The position numbers and the translations under genes are program-made. A stretch of DNA of 64,000 nt from Arthrobacter sp. NicSoilB8. GTDB lineage: Bacteria; Actinomycetota; Actinomycetes; Actinomycetales; Micrococcaceae. Below the pieces are notes generated by a model. It was not told the DNA's origin, did not search any database, and saw only the letters and a list, made by a program, of their open reading frames with translations. The stretch's first letter is position 1, and each line of letters opens with the position of its first letter. Location: contig NZ_AP024655.1 in NCBI RefSeq assembly GCF_019977355.1, forward strand, positions 4,862,919 through 4,926,918, in the 5' to 3' direction. Below, in pieces: positions 53,908-63,400 of the stretch.

Positions 53908-55971
53908 CCCTCGGCGGCCCACTTCTGCATGCCATCATGCTGACCCCGTATCCATCACGAACCACTGCGGCCCACATGCTAGCCCGATCCGCGCGGCCCA
54001 CACCGCATCACGGACTCCGAATATTGAAACAGCGTGAGCCGGCTGGACGGTCCGCCACACCTAGGGAGCGCGTAGCGTGGCAACAAACTTGAAGAACACG
54101 GAGAGGGCACCGGGGGAGCGCAGCAGCTCACCATCCAATTTCCAACACCCGCAATCGGTCATCCGGTATCCGTGGCGTCCTCGGATTCTGGCAACCGCCG
54201 CCGCAAGTCCCGGGTCTCGTTGGCGCCCCCAGCCTGCAGAGCGCTCACCGGGCTACAGACGAGTCATAGCAGGCCATCCGCGGCCCGGAGACCAAGTCAC
54301 CCGCCGCAGAGACGGAATCGCCGGCATGGTCTCCGCATTGCATCACATGGCGTAAGCGCGGAGGGACACAGACCTCCGGCAGTCGCGCCGGCTCGATATA
54401 GCCGGGGATGGAGACACCCGAACGATATGCCACTGTCGAGCAAGCGAAGTTCACCCGCCGCCGAATCACGTGCCGCCTCGGTGCCTGGCCGTCCGGGTGC
54501 CGCGCGGTAACCTCGTTCAGGCCCAGCGACCGTGTTCCCGTCCGACGACTGCCTCCTGGCCGCAGGTGCCACCCCGGTCCAACTGACGAGCACCGGATCA
54601 CTGTCTACTCCGGACACCATCCACCTGCCCGGTTGAACCTGCGACCTGTCGGGGCAGCGCTCAGCGCTCCTCAGCATCTCCAATGTCCGGACCAAGGAGA
54701 CGGCATCGATGCCATGGATCAAGAAGTTCGTCTGCCGGAAACTCTGCCGTGTCGGGATCTTCTGATGCGTCGATGTGAAGGAGGATCGTTGCTGCTTTCT
54801 AGCCGGACACATTCAAGATGAAAACCGCGGAACAAATGGGAGCTGGCCAGAAGATCCGGGCAGTCACCGAGACCCGGACAATACGGACCACAGCCCTCCC
54901 GGAAGTCCCGTCATCCATCCGGGCGAGGCCTTCGCATCCGCAGCGGGGAGGTGGTGGTTCCGGCTCGGGCCGCGGTCCCGATCGCCGTCGGGGTCGAGCC
55001 GCGGTCTACGGACCGGATTCTGAACTACGAACCTAGGCCAGGCCTGGGTCTCACACGCAAACGGAGGTTGCGTGCTGTTCCGGCCACCGAGACTGGAGGA
55101 CGCCACATGGTGTGAGTCTGTGGGCGGACTTGGACCCAGACGGCTACCCAAAGGTCGAGAGGAGACCGAACCGGGGTCTATGAACGGTCAGGTGTCTTGC
55201 CGCAAGGGCTCGCTGCGTGGACAACTGGATCGCGGACTGTGCTGGACCGTACCGACGCCTGGTTCGCCGCAGTACTCGCGGAGGACGCCTCGACAACGGC
55301 TGGTCGGAGGTAGAGGGGGACGATACACCCGGCACGGCAGGGGAGAATCCTTCCCGCTACTACGGCACACGGGGAATTTCCTGCCACTAGACGACCTACT
55401 GCATTGTCCGTTCATGCTGCCCCATCCGTCTCCAAATAACCGGGCAATGGATCCAGGCGGTGCAGCGTGGGTGTATTGAGTGGGTCGCAGACGCACGCTG
55501 GACCCGTCAGTCGAAGGTGCATTGCAGCCATCGTATGCGGCCGCAGCGACCGAGGACGCACTGGCAATTCTTTGAGCAGACGACCGCCCACCGTACGGGT
55601 TGTCCTGCCCGAATCGAACAACAGGAGAGAAGGAATTCGGTCCTTTGTTGCGCTCTTTGAGATCTCGGACGAGGAGCCCTAAGTGGCAAATCCCTTTGAT
55701 GGTCCCTCAATCCTTGGTGACCGGGTGCCTCTGCCGCCGGAGCGGAAGCTCGTTCACTAGCCGGTTCCCAGTTGGTCAGCCGGCCCAGGGGCTTTGTGAT
55801 GAAGCCCGGCGGCTCGGGATGTCCGCTTGGATGGGTGTCCATGGATGGGCGTTCTCCAGCCGGTAGACCTTGTGTCGTCGAACCCGCGGCTCCGCTCCGA
55901 ACGTCGACTTTGGCCGGTCGCGCACCTGCCTCACTGAGTTGGGGTCAACGCGGGGTGAGGTTTGGTGGCAG

Positions 55972-55987
55972 CGTTTCACGTGAAACA
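55972..55987. promoter_or_regulatory. parS site 7
   Basis: CGTTTCACGTGAAACA, 15 of 16 bases, inner palindrome intact. Confidence 0.92.
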
Positions 55988-56147
55988 GAGATCGGAGAGG
56001 CAGTCGTCCTGCTCGCTCCAAGCCGCCCGGCTGGGCCTCAATCACGTATCTCGGCTGGTGCGGGTGGCTAACGATGGGGACAGCCCTCCGCAATGCAGAC
56101 CGCGCTTCATCGAAAGGTCAACACCTCGGCGATCGTTCGATTCGGCT

Positions 56148-56800
56148 AGGGCGTGTGTCGTAAGACTGTCAGCCAGATGCTGATGGCTCGGAGAACGGCT
56201 CCGCCGCGGACACGGTCTGGGCGGGTGAGTGGCCTGCCTGGGCTGGCGCGGTGAACTTCAACTGGTCCATCAGAGGGGTGAACGTCGGGGCGTCCCGGCC
56301 CTGTCCGGGGGCACCCAACAGCACCACCGGTCTGCCATTGTCTTCGACCAGGGCGTGGATTTTGGTGCTTAGTCCGCCGCGGGCCCGGCCGATCGCATGA
56401 TCATCGGGTTCAGCAAACAGGGTCATGTAATTCGACGGGCCTCCTGTGATGCGGGGAAGATTGCTCCCGTGCTGGTGCACACGGTCCACCGTCGAATCGA
56501 CAGAGACAGACCAATCCACTTCACCGCGGGCCTCAGCCACCGTCAGCAGTTCGGCCTCGATTCGGTCCCAGGTTACGTCCCCGCTGTAGCGGCGGTGCCG
56601 CTTGCATATCGTCTGCCGTGGACCGTACCCGGTTGGCAGGTCACGCCAGGCGATCCCACACCGGTACCCGTAAATGATGCCCTCAACCACCCGGCGGTTA
56701 GCCCTGAACGGATGCCCCCTGCGGCCGGCAGACGACGGTAGCAACGGTTGAATGTGGGCCCATTGCCCGTCAGCCAGAACAGAAGTACGCGACACCCCTC
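56148..56800 (-). mobile_element. Internally deleted IS5-type element
   Basis: The reverse-strand left end reads AGGGGTGTCGCGTACTTC just before the transposase start. The other end, read inwards, is AGGGCGTGTGTCGTAAG at 56148, an imperfect inverted repeat. The span of about 650 bases is short for a full IS5-type element, and the transposase lacks its C-terminal half. The element is probably immobile. Ends are my estimate. Confidence 0.6.
56169..56795 (-). pseudogene. Truncated IS5-family transposase
   Basis: 208-residue frame with the DUF4096-type N-terminal domain ('LADGQWAHIQPLLPSSAGRR', 'RRVVEGIIYGYRCGIAWRDL') and the start of the DDE catalytic domain ('WSVSVDSTVDRVHQHGSN', first catalytic Asp; 'GLSTKIHALVEDNGRPVV'). 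After 'PTFTPLMDQL' the family sequence stops and unrelated residues follow, so the rest of the DDE domain with the other catalytic acids is missing. It is the only recognisable coding remnant in the trxA-parB interval. Confidence 0.85.
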
Positions 56801-56855
56801 AAACATTCTCTACCATCGCGCCGTCATTTAGGCAACACGCCCGGAACGCTGACGA

Positions 56856-56871
56856 TGTTTCACGTCAAACA
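56856..56871. promoter_or_regulatory. Degenerate parS-like site 8
   Basis: TGTTTCACGTCAAACA: one G-to-C change breaks the central palindrome (consensus GTGAAAC). It lies 57 bases outside the IS remnant. It may be a decayed or weak site. Confidence 0.6.
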
Positions 56872-57732
56872 AGGGACGCAGACCCGGGAGCCAAAGGCCC
56901 CGCCGGCCCGGAGACCAGGAGGACAGTTGCGGTCCCGACGCTGCAGGTTGATTGTGGTCTGAGCCTCCCGGGGCAATTCCCGCCCTGCCCCACTACCGCA
57001 AGCGTCTGTCGGTCGCAGGCTCCATCCGGAGCACAGCTCGTGTCAGCTCGAGGGAGAGTGGCAAGATCCTGGACCCTCGCGCGCTCGGCGGCCCCGGCAA
57101 CAAGCCCAGAGCATCATCCACGATGTAGGCTCGGTGCATCTTCGTTCGCCAGTAGCCACGGGTTCAGGACAGCATCTCAACTGGAAACCGTCGGCCCGAG
57201 TCGCCAGGAGTTCTCGTGAACAAGACATGAGGAGCACCTGCTGCCGGGCCCTGCGTTGTCGGGCAGTTCCTGAGGGTCCGGCGAGAGTGGCCCGCACGTG
57301 GTGTGTGCCACGAGAGAAGCACCCTGGTGAGGCGGTCGAAGCGCCTCGCAGACGGGCCCATGGGTGTCTGAACATTGACTGTAGCGATCACGGCGCCCGG
57401 TCCCGGCGCCGGATCAGCTGCGGAGAACCATGCCCTGTGGCTGCCCACGCCGGACTCCCTGGGCGTGTCTCTCCGCTGCGGTAGCAGTCAGGCACGAGCC
57501 CTGTTCACGTGGTGGGGCCGAGCATGCCGGCCCCGAACTGCAGGCCTATTCCTGCCGCCGTACCCAGCCGTAGCCATAGCCCCCGAAACGCACGGCACCG
57601 GCTGTTGCTGCGCATCAGCCCACTATTAGTGACGCGGGACGAATCCGCTGCTCCGGAGAGAGACGTGCAATCCGACGCAGGAGGTGACATCCCCGAGGCA
57701 GATATCCAAGGGCCGATGGGCCCTTAAAACCA

Positions 57733-57764
57733 GGAGGGCCTGTTTCACGTGAAACAGGCCCTCC
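57733..57764 (-). terminator. Perfect 32-bp palindrome: parS site 9 embedded in the parB terminator
   Basis: A perfect parS (57741-57756) is extended by eight further paired bases on each side (GGAGGGCC / GGCCCTCC). Read on the parB strand it lies 25 bases after the parB stop and is followed by TGGTTTTAAG, so it looks like a terminator as well as a ParB site. A ParB-bound terminator could feed back on parB transcription. Confidence 0.85.
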
Positions 57765-57788
57765 CGGAGATGCTTGGCGACACACGCT

Positions 57789-59081
57789 CTAACTGGATGC
57801 GCCCGGCGACAGGACGTCCATGATGCGGTTAAGGTCCTCGACGCTGGCGAACTCGATGCTGACACGTCCCTTGCGGGCACCGAGCGAGATCTTGACGTTG
57901 GTGTCAAGACGGTCAGACAGCGACGAAGCCAGGTAGTCCAGCCGTTCGTGGCGCGCCCCCGGCCGCGGGATGTTGTTCTTGGTCGGGGAGGCGGGGCTCT
58001 GGTAGAGCGTCACTGCCTCTTCGGTCGCCCGGACCGACATGCCTTCTGACACAATCTTCTGCGCGAGGCGCTCCATCGCCGCAGCATCCGGGAGGGCCAG
58101 CAACGCGCGGGCGTGGCCGGCCGAGATGACGTTGGCGGCAACCCGCCGCTGAACCAGCGGGGGAAGCTTCAGCAGCCGCAGGGTGTTGGACACCTGCGGA
58201 CGCGAACGTCCGATTCTGTCTGCCAGCTGCTCATGCGTCGTTCCGAAGTCTTCAAGAAGCTGCTGGTAGGCCGCAGCCTCTTCAAGTGGGTTGAGCTGGC
58301 TGCGGTGCAGGTTCTCTAGCAGGGCATCGCGGAGGAGGTCATCGTCGGTGGTGTCGCGGACGATCGCGGGGATAGTTTCCAGGCCAGCGGCCTGTACTGC
58401 CCGCCAGCGCCGTTCGCCCATGACGAGCTCATAGGGCTCGCCACCTTCTTCGGTTGAGGTACGGACCACAATTGGCTGGAGAACGCCGATTTCTCGCACG
58501 GAGTGCACCAGCTCCGCCATGTCGTCCTCATCGAAGACGGAACGGGGCTGTTTGCGGTTGGGATGGATGTCGGTAACCGGGATTTCGGCAAACCTGACAC
58601 CGGGAACGTCCACAAGTTCAACACCGTTGTCTTCGGCGGGCTCAGGGGCAGAATCGAACGCAAGCTGCTCGCCGGCGTCGGACACGGCCGGCTTGGCAAC
58701 CGGCGGGGTCTTCGGGGCGGCTGTCTTCCGGGCGGGCGCCTTCTTGGTCACAGCGGCAGCGCCGTCCTCCTCGGGGCTGGCAGCAGCATCGGAGGCAGAG
58801 GCAACTGATGAGCCGCCGGCCTTCCCAGCGGCAGGCCGCGTCGGCTTGCTGTCAGCGGAGTTGCTGTCAGCGGTGTTGGTGTCCTCTGTCTGCAGCGCCT
58901 TCGACTGCGCGGCGGGTATGTCCAGGAGAGTCTCGGCGTCGGGAGTTTTCTTCCGCGCTTCGGGAAAGAAGAGGTCCACGGGCCGTGACGGGGCAGCACC
59001 ATTTCCGGAGGCGTTAGCCGAGGCGGAACTTGGAATGAGTGCGCCAAGTCCACGGCCGAGGCCGCGTCGCTTATCGCTCAT
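57789..59081 (-). CDS. parB: Chromosome partitioning protein ParB
   Basis: 430-residue DNA-binding CTPase-type segregation protein that loads at parS and spreads. Residues 1-150 are an Ala/Pro/Ser-rich, probably disordered extension, longer than in most orthologues. The ParB N-terminal domain follows with '[20 protein letters not shown]', '[20 protein letters not shown]' (G-E-R-R) and '[20 protein letters not shown]' (nucleotide-binding boxes). The helix-turn-helix that reads parS is in '[20 protein letters not shown]'. A C-terminal dimerisation segment is short. It lies directly downstream of parA, 67 bases away, and next to the parS cluster. Confidence 0.96.
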   Translation of the reverse strand: MSDKRRGLGRGLGALIPSSASANASGNGAAPSRPVDLFFPEARKKTPDAETLLDIPAAQSKALQTEDTNTADSNSADSKPTRPAAGKAGGSSVASASDAAASPEEDGAAAVTKKAPARKTAAPKTPPVAKPAVSDAGEQLAFDSAPEPAEDNGVELVDVPGVRFAEIPVTDIHPNRKQPRSVFDEDDMAELVHSVREIGVLQPIVVRTSTEEGGEPYELVMGERRWRAVQAAGLETIPAIVRDTTDDDLLRDALLENLHRSQLNPLEEAAAYQQLLEDFGTTHEQLADRIGRSRPQVSNTLRLLKLPPLVQRRVAANVISAGHARALLALPDAAAMERLAQKIVSEGMSVRATEEAVTLYQSPASPTKNNIPRPGARHERLDYLASSLSDRLDTNVKISLGARKGRVSIEFASVEDLNRIMDVLSPGASS

Positions 59082-59148
59082 GGATAAATCCCTCCAGTGG
59101 AAGAGCCGGGATTCACCTGGCTCTGGCTAGTGCAATTTTCGAAAGATT

Positions 59149-60216
59149 CTAACGTTCAGCGATTTCCGCAGCGGCTTCCAGATAGGACAGGGCACCGCTG
59201 GAAGAAGGATCGTACGTCATGACCGTCTGCTGGTAACTCGGCGCTTCGGAGATACGTACCGACCTCGGCACCACGGCCCCCAGCACCTGCTGCGGGAAGT
59301 GCTCGCGGACTTCGGCTGCCACCTGGGCGGCCAGGTTGGTGCGCCCGTCGTACATGGTCAGGAGAATCGTGGAGACAACCAGATCAGCGTTCAGATGCTT
59401 CTGGATCATCTCGATGTTCTTCAGGAGCTGGCTCAGGCCTTCGAGGGCGTAGTACTCGCACTGGATGGGGATGAGGACCTCGCCGGCAGCACAGAAGGCG
59501 TTCACAGTCAGGAGCCCGAGGCTCGGCGGGCAGTCAATGAAGATGTAGTCCAGCCGCTCTTCGCCATTCTTGGCGCGCTCCTTGGAATACACATCGATCG
59601 CGCGTCGCAGCCGCTGTTCGCGGGCCACCAGGCTGACGAGCTCGATTTCGGCGCCGGCAAGGTGGATGGTGGCGGGCGCACAGATCAGGTTGTCAATGTC
59701 GGGGCACGGCGCCACGACGTCCTTCAACGGGACGTCGTTGATCAGGACATCGTAGATGCTGTCGACGTCGGCGTGGTGCTCAATACCCAGGGCTGTCGAG
59801 GCGTTCCCCTGGGGATCGATATCGATCACGAGCACGTTCAGACCTGCGGCCGCGAGGGCAGCGGCGATGTTGACGGTGGTCGTCGTCTTGCCGACCCCGC
59901 CCTTCTGGTTGGAAACCGTGAAAATCCGGGTCTTTTCCGGCTTCGGCAGCTTTCGGCCGAGCAGCCGCTCGCGGCGCCTATTCTCGTGTGCGAGCTCCCG
60001 GGCGATGGGGCTGGAATCATCGATGGAATCCAGCACGTTCCCGGTGTGCGAAAGCGACGTTTCACGTGAAACACCGGCCATACCGGTGGCCCTTGCAACC
60101 GAAACCGTGTGATTTCCGGAGTAGTCATGAGCGACTGCAGGAGCCGTAAACGCCCGTGCGGACCCCAGGGACACAAACGGCGGGATCCGTTGTGTGGAGG
60201 CTTCGCTACTGCTCAC
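59149..60216 (-). CDS. parA: Chromosome partitioning ATPase ParA
   Basis: 355-residue deviant-Walker ATPase that moves ParB-parS complexes. The P-loop 'VSNQKGGVGKTTTTVNIAAA' (residues 101-120) has the signature Lys of the ParA family; 'VLVIDIDPQGNASTALGI' and 'YIFIDCPPSLGLLTVNAF' are the A' and Walker B motifs. About 95 residues precede the conserved domain; a parS site lies in codons 48-53 and is read as GVSRETS. The start is GTG 60216; a later start would shorten the extension. Part of the rsmG-parA-parB series. Confidence 0.95.
   Translation of the reverse strand: MSSSEASTQRIPPFVSLGSARAFTAPAVAHDYSGNHTVSVARATGMAGVSRETSLSHTGNVLDSIDDSSPIARELAHENRRRERLLGRKLPKPEKTRIFTVSNQKGGVGKTTTTVNIAAALAAAGLNVLVIDIDPQGNASTALGIEHHADVDSIYDVLINDVPLKDVVAPCPDIDNLICAPATIHLAGAEIELVSLVAREQRLRRAIDVYSKERAKNGEERLDYIFIDCPPSLGLLTVNAFCAAGEVLIPIQCEYYALEGLSQLLKNIEMIQKHLNADLVVSTILLTMYDGRTNLAAQVAAEVREHFPQQVLGAVVPRSVRISEAPSYQQTVMTYDPSSSGALSYLEAAAEIAER
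60058..60073. promoter_or_regulatory. parS site 10, inside parA
   Basis: CGTTTCACGTGAAACA, 15 of 16 bases, located in the 5' coding part of parA. Sites within par genes are known in other bacteria; here it extends the ParB platform to about 9.2 kb. Confidence 0.92.
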
Positions 60217-60303
60217 TATGACACGCTCACTCTCATTCGGCTTTTGCTGCCGGTTACTAGCCTAACCTCTTCCCCTCAGACTCCCCGGGCACCGGGGCCG
60301 GTA

Positions 60304-60954
60304 CTAGGCAATCTTTTGAGGCTTGTTCACTACGATTCGGACCACGGTGGTGGGTTCTTCGAGAAGGTCCTCGCCCACCAACACCACGGACGTCTCAATA
60401 CCGCCCAGCTTGCGGATAACCTTGGCGGCCTTTTCGATTTCCTCGCCGGCGCTGCGTCCCTTGATGGCGACAACTTCGCCCTTGCCCGCCAGGAGCGGAA
60501 TGGTCAGTCCGGCGAGGTTGGACAGGGCGGACACCGCGCGGGCCGTGACGACGTCGGCGTTCACCAGTCCCACCGCAAGTTCAGCACGGGTGCGCATGAT
60601 CGTGACGTTGTCCAGCCCAAGATCATCCACCACCTCCTGAAGCCAGATGACGCGGCGTTCCAGCGGTTCGATCAGGGTCAGTTCCAGGTCCGGCCGGGCG
60701 ATGGCCAGGCAGAGGCCGGGCAGGCCCGCTCCGCTGCCGACGTCGGCCACGTGGCTTCCGTGGGCAATCTGGCTCTCGATCACGGCACAGTTGAGCACAT
60801 GCCGGCTCCACAGCCGGGGCACTTCGCGGGGCCCGATCAGGCCCCGTTCCGTCCCGGACGTCGCCAGGTGCTCGACGTAGCGCTTCGCCAGGTCCAGGCG
60901 GTCACCGAAGATTGACTCTGCTGCTTTGAGTTCGGGCGCGGTAATTTCAACCAT
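60304..60954 (-). CDS. rsmG: 16S rRNA (guanine(527)-N7)-methyltransferase RsmG
   Basis: 216-residue SAM-dependent enzyme that makes m7G527 in 16S rRNA (GidB). The SAM motif is 'SHVADVGSGAGLPGLCLAIA', with 'LTLIEPLERRVIWLQEVV' and 'VVTARAVSALSNLAGLTIPL' as further family blocks, and 'REVPRLWSRHVLNCAVIESQ' upstream. ATG 60954 is used; TTG 60966 is an alternative. It lies 16 bases after jag. Confidence 0.95.
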   Translation of the reverse strand: MVEITAPELKAAESIFGDRLDLAKRYVEHLATSGTERGLIGPREVPRLWSRHVLNCAVIESQIAHGSHVADVGSGAGLPGLCLAIARPDLELTLIEPLERRVIWLQEVVDDLGLDNVTIMRTRAELAVGLVNADVVTARAVSALSNLAGLTIPLLAGKGEVVAIKGRSAGEEIEKAAKVIRKLGGIETSVVLVGEDLLEEPTTVVRIVVNKPQKIA

Positions 60955-60970
60955 CAAGCTAGTCAACGGT

Positions 60971-61555
60971 TCAGTCTGCGGAGACTACGATGTGCCGGTC
61001 AGCGCCTTCGCCTTCGGACTCGCTTACGAGCCCCAAATCGGCGACGGCGTCGTGCACGATCTTGCGCTCGTAGGCGCTCATCGGAGCAAGGGCGACAGCC
61101 TCGCCGGACTTCTTGACTGCGGCGGCGGCGTCCTCTGCGATCTTCTGCAGGTCGCCGGCACGCTCGGCACGGTAGCCGTTAATGTCCAGCACCAGGCGGG
61201 ACCGGTTCTCCGTCGCGGACAGGACGGCGAGCCGGGTCAGCTCCTGGAGGGCTTCCAACACTTCACCGTCACGGCCGACCAGGCTTTCCAGACCGGCCGA
61301 TTCCTCTTCAGCCACGATCGAGATGTAGGTACGCCCATTGCGGACCTCGATGTCGATGTCTCCGTCGATGTCCGCAATATCGAGCAGTTCTTCGAGGTAG
61401 TCCGCAGCAACGTCGCCTTCTTCTTCGAGGCGGCTTGCGGAAACACTCTTGACAGGGCTGTTCTCCTCGGACGCGTCGTGGGACGCCTCCTGGGCGTCGT
61501 CCCGGTCCTCGTCAAACTCGGCAGAAATAGCGTGTTCGGTGCTCTCGGCGGACAT
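60971..61555 (-). CDS. jag: Jag/KhpB-type RNA-binding protein (KH-R3H)
   Basis: 194-residue protein with an acidic N-terminal 45 residues, a KH-like segment ('GDIDIEVRNGRTYISIVAEE', 'LESLVGRDGEVLEALQELTR') and a C-terminal R3H domain ('LAPMSAYERKIVHDAVADLG', 'DRHIVVS'). Family members bind RNA and are linked to cell-wall synthesis and division control. It overlaps the yidC stop by one base, so the two are translated together. Confidence 0.93.
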   Translation of the reverse strand: MSAESTEHAISAEFDEDRDDAQEASHDASEENSPVKSVSASRLEEEGDVAADYLEELLDIADIDGDIDIEVRNGRTYISIVAEEESAGLESLVGRDGEVLEALQELTRLAVLSATENRSRLVLDINGYRAERAGDLQKIAEDAAAAVKKSGEAVALAPMSAYERKIVHDAVADLGLVSESEGEGADRHIVVSAD

Positions 61556-62529
61556 TACTTCCTCTTCCTGTTTTTGCGTTGCGGCTGGACGCGCTGGGTC
61601 TTCGCTTCGACGGCGGCAGCAGCGGCGGCTTCAGCCGCCTCGGCGTCGACCTTCTTGCCGCCCAGAAGGGGAAGTGCGGGCAGGCCCTTGGCGGCGCGGC
61701 GCTCGGCGAGGGCCTTGGCGGCCGGCGATCCGGGCGTAGGCATCCGGCGGATGACGAAGAACTGCTGGCCCATCGTCCAGAGGTTGGTGGTTGTCCAGTA
61801 GATCAGGACGCCGATGGGGAAGTTGATGCCGCCGACGCCGAAGACGACCGGCAGGATGTACAGCATCATTTTCTGCTGGCGCATGAACGGGCTGGCCAGG
61901 GCCTCTTCGGACATATTCTTGGCCATGATCTGCTTCTGCGTGATGAACTGCGAGGCCGTCATGGCCAGAATCATCACGATGGAGAGAATCCAGACCGCCG
62001 TTTGATTGCCGCCGCCGCCGTGGAGCAGCGACGCGGACAGCGGGGCACCGAAAATCGTGGACTGGTCGAACTGCACGACCTGTTCGTGGCTCATGGCGCC
62101 GATGCCCTGGCCGCTGGTGGCCGCCGCGGTAATGCCGGAGAGGACCTGGAAGAGCGCGAAGAAGAACGGCATCTGGATCAGCATGGGCAGGCAGGCCGAG
62201 AACGGGTTGGTGCCGTGCTTCTTGTACAGCGCCATCTGCTCCTGCGCCATAGCCTGGCGGGACAGCTGGTCGGTCTTGCCTTTGTATTTGTCCTGGAGCT
62301 TCTTCAGGTCCGGCTGCAGCAACTGCATCCCGCGCTGGGCCTTGATCTGCTTGACGAAGACGGGAATCAGGGCGGCGCGGATCACCAGCACCAGCCCGAT
62401 GATGGCAAAGGTCCACGTCCAGCCACTGGCCGCCGGCATGCCGATGGCGCTCAGGCCATCGTGGAATCCCACCATGATGGCTGAGACGAGCCATTTGAAG
62501 GGGGCCAGGATTGTTCCAAAGATGTCCAT
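61555..62529 (-). CDS. yidC: Membrane protein insertase YidC
   Basis: 324-residue insertase of the YidC/Oxa1/Alb3 family. Five helices: about 10-35, 38-62 with the conserved Arg in 'LVLVIRAALIPVFVKQIKAQ', a cytoplasmic hairpin ('LLQPDLKKLQDKYKGKTDQL'), then 'ACLPMLIQMPFFFALFQVL' and two C-terminal helices. The C-terminal tail is Ala/Lys-rich. It inserts proteins into the membrane with or without Sec. It lies in the conserved rpmH-rnpA-yidD-yidC-jag block. Confidence 0.95.
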   Translation of the reverse strand: MDIFGTILAPFKWLVSAIMVGFHDGLSAIGMPAASGWTWTFAIIGLVLVIRAALIPVFVKQIKAQRGMQLLQPDLKKLQDKYKGKTDQLSRQAMAQEQMALYKKHGTNPFSACLPMLIQMPFFFALFQVLSGITAAATSGQGIGAMSHEQVVQFDQSTIFGAPLSASLLHGGGGNQTAVWILSIVMILAMTASQFITQKQIMAKNMSEEALASPFMRQQKMMLYILPVVFGVGGINFPIGVLIYWTTTNLWTMGQQFFVIRRMPTPGSPAAKALAERRAAKGLPALPLLGGKKVDAEAAEAAAAAAVEAKTQRVQPQRKNRKRK

Positions 62530-62545
62530 ACGATATCCCTATTCG

Positions 62546-62956
62546 TCAGGCCGCAGAGCGGCCTTCTCCATCAGTCTGAGCAGCCAAGTACTTGTCCGGA
62601 TTGTTCAGCACAACAATTGTGGGGGTGCGGTCGGCGGGCCACTCCCGGTGCCCGGCGGGGACATGGTCCACACCGCCGGCATTCCAGGGATGGCAGCGCA
62701 ACAGGCGCCTTGCTGCCAGCCAGCTGCCTTTCACGGCACCGTGCACCGTGATCGCCTCAAGGGCATAGGCCGAACAGCTGGGGAAAAAACGGCATACCTG
62801 GCCGTACAGCGGCGAGACCACCTTGCGGTAGGCCATCAGCAGCAGGATGAGGATGTTGCGGGGCAGGTTCCAGACCACCTTACCCAACCGGCGCGGCGCC
62901 GATCCGAGACTCGCAACGCTTAGGTGGGGGACGACGGCGGCAGTTGAGTTACGCAC
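62546..62956 (-). CDS. yidD: Membrane protein insertion efficiency factor YidD
   Basis: 136-residue YidD. The core is 'YRKVVSPLYGQVCRFFPSCS', followed by 'AYALEAITVHGAVKGSWLAA' and 'RLLRCHPWNAGGVDHVP', including the Cys and Pro residues typical of the family. GTG 62956 overlaps the rnpA stop by eight bases. The first 25 residues and last 30 are non-conserved extensions. Confidence 0.93.
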   Translation of the reverse strand: MRNSTAAVVPHLSVASLGSAPRRLGKVVWNLPRNILILLLMAYRKVVSPLYGQVCRFFPSCSAYALEAITVHGAVKGSWLAARRLLRCHPWNAGGVDHVPAGHREWPADRTPTIVVLNNPDKYLAAQTDGEGRSAA

Positions 62957-63359
62957 GCGGGGTCCCTTCCTGTGTTGTCTCGTAAGAACCTGATGAAGCA
63001 GCCTTCGGAAGGCGGGTGCCCAGCCGTTTCATGGTTGTCTCCAAGGCGGCGTCATAGTCGGCGAGCAGTTGGTCCCAGCTGGCCCCAGCCGCGGCGGGCA
63101 GTGCCCGGACCACGATGGCGAACCCGCTGCCGTATTTCTGCAACGACAATGCACCGGCTTCTCTCAGTCTCCTCTTAACGAGGTTCCTGACGACAGCGTT
63201 CCCAACACTCTTGGAAACGATGAATCCGATCCGGCTTGGTTCATCGGCAGCGATAGCTGCCGCATATAACACTACGTTCCGGCGTCCATTGCGGACACCG
63301 GAACGTACAGTTGTTGAAAAATCGGTTGATGTCCGCAGACGGTTCCTGGTGGCCAGCAC
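62949..63359 (-). CDS. rnpA: Ribonuclease P protein component
   Basis: 136-residue basic protein that forms RNase P with its RNA for tRNA 5' maturation. The RNR motif is 'SVGNAVVRNLVKRRLREAG'. 'MLATRNRLRTSTDFSTTVRS' matches the usual N-terminus. The gene lies 41 bases after rpmH and is coupled to yidD. Confidence 0.95.
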   Translation of the reverse strand: MLATRNRLRTSTDFSTTVRSGVRNGRRNVVLYAAAIAADEPSRIGFIVSKSVGNAVVRNLVKRRLREAGALSLQKYGSGFAIVVRALPAAAGASWDQLLADYDAALETTMKRLGTRLPKAASSGSYETTQEGTPRA

Positions 63360-63400
63360 CGTTAAACTCGCACAGGGATGTGGACCGACGAGTCAGTTAT

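Larger units (their letters stand above)
50665..57732. other. Gene-free, parS-rich region between trxA and parB (candidate centromere)
   Basis: About 7.1 kb in which no frame shows a recognisable protein apart from a truncated transposase at 56169-56795. Open frames are short, mostly antisense to each other and lack good ribosome-binding sites. Eight parS-type 16-mers lie in it (50908, 51143, 51624, 51743, 52097, 53704, 55972 and degenerate 56856), with a ninth directly at its right end (57741). A cluster of DnaA-box-like 9-mers surrounds 53704. The layout suggests a ParB-loading site next to the origin rather than coding DNA. A decayed gene region that merely tolerates parS sites is the alternative. 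Confidence 0.75.

Noticed and set aside
53708..54001. 97-residue reverse ORF with repeated Val-Asp pairs
   Set aside because: The repeats simply reflect the reverse complement of the clustered DnaA-box-like 9-mers.
54297..54812. 171-residue reverse ORF in the parS region
   Set aside because: No domain, mixed composition, opposed by an equally long frame on the other strand.
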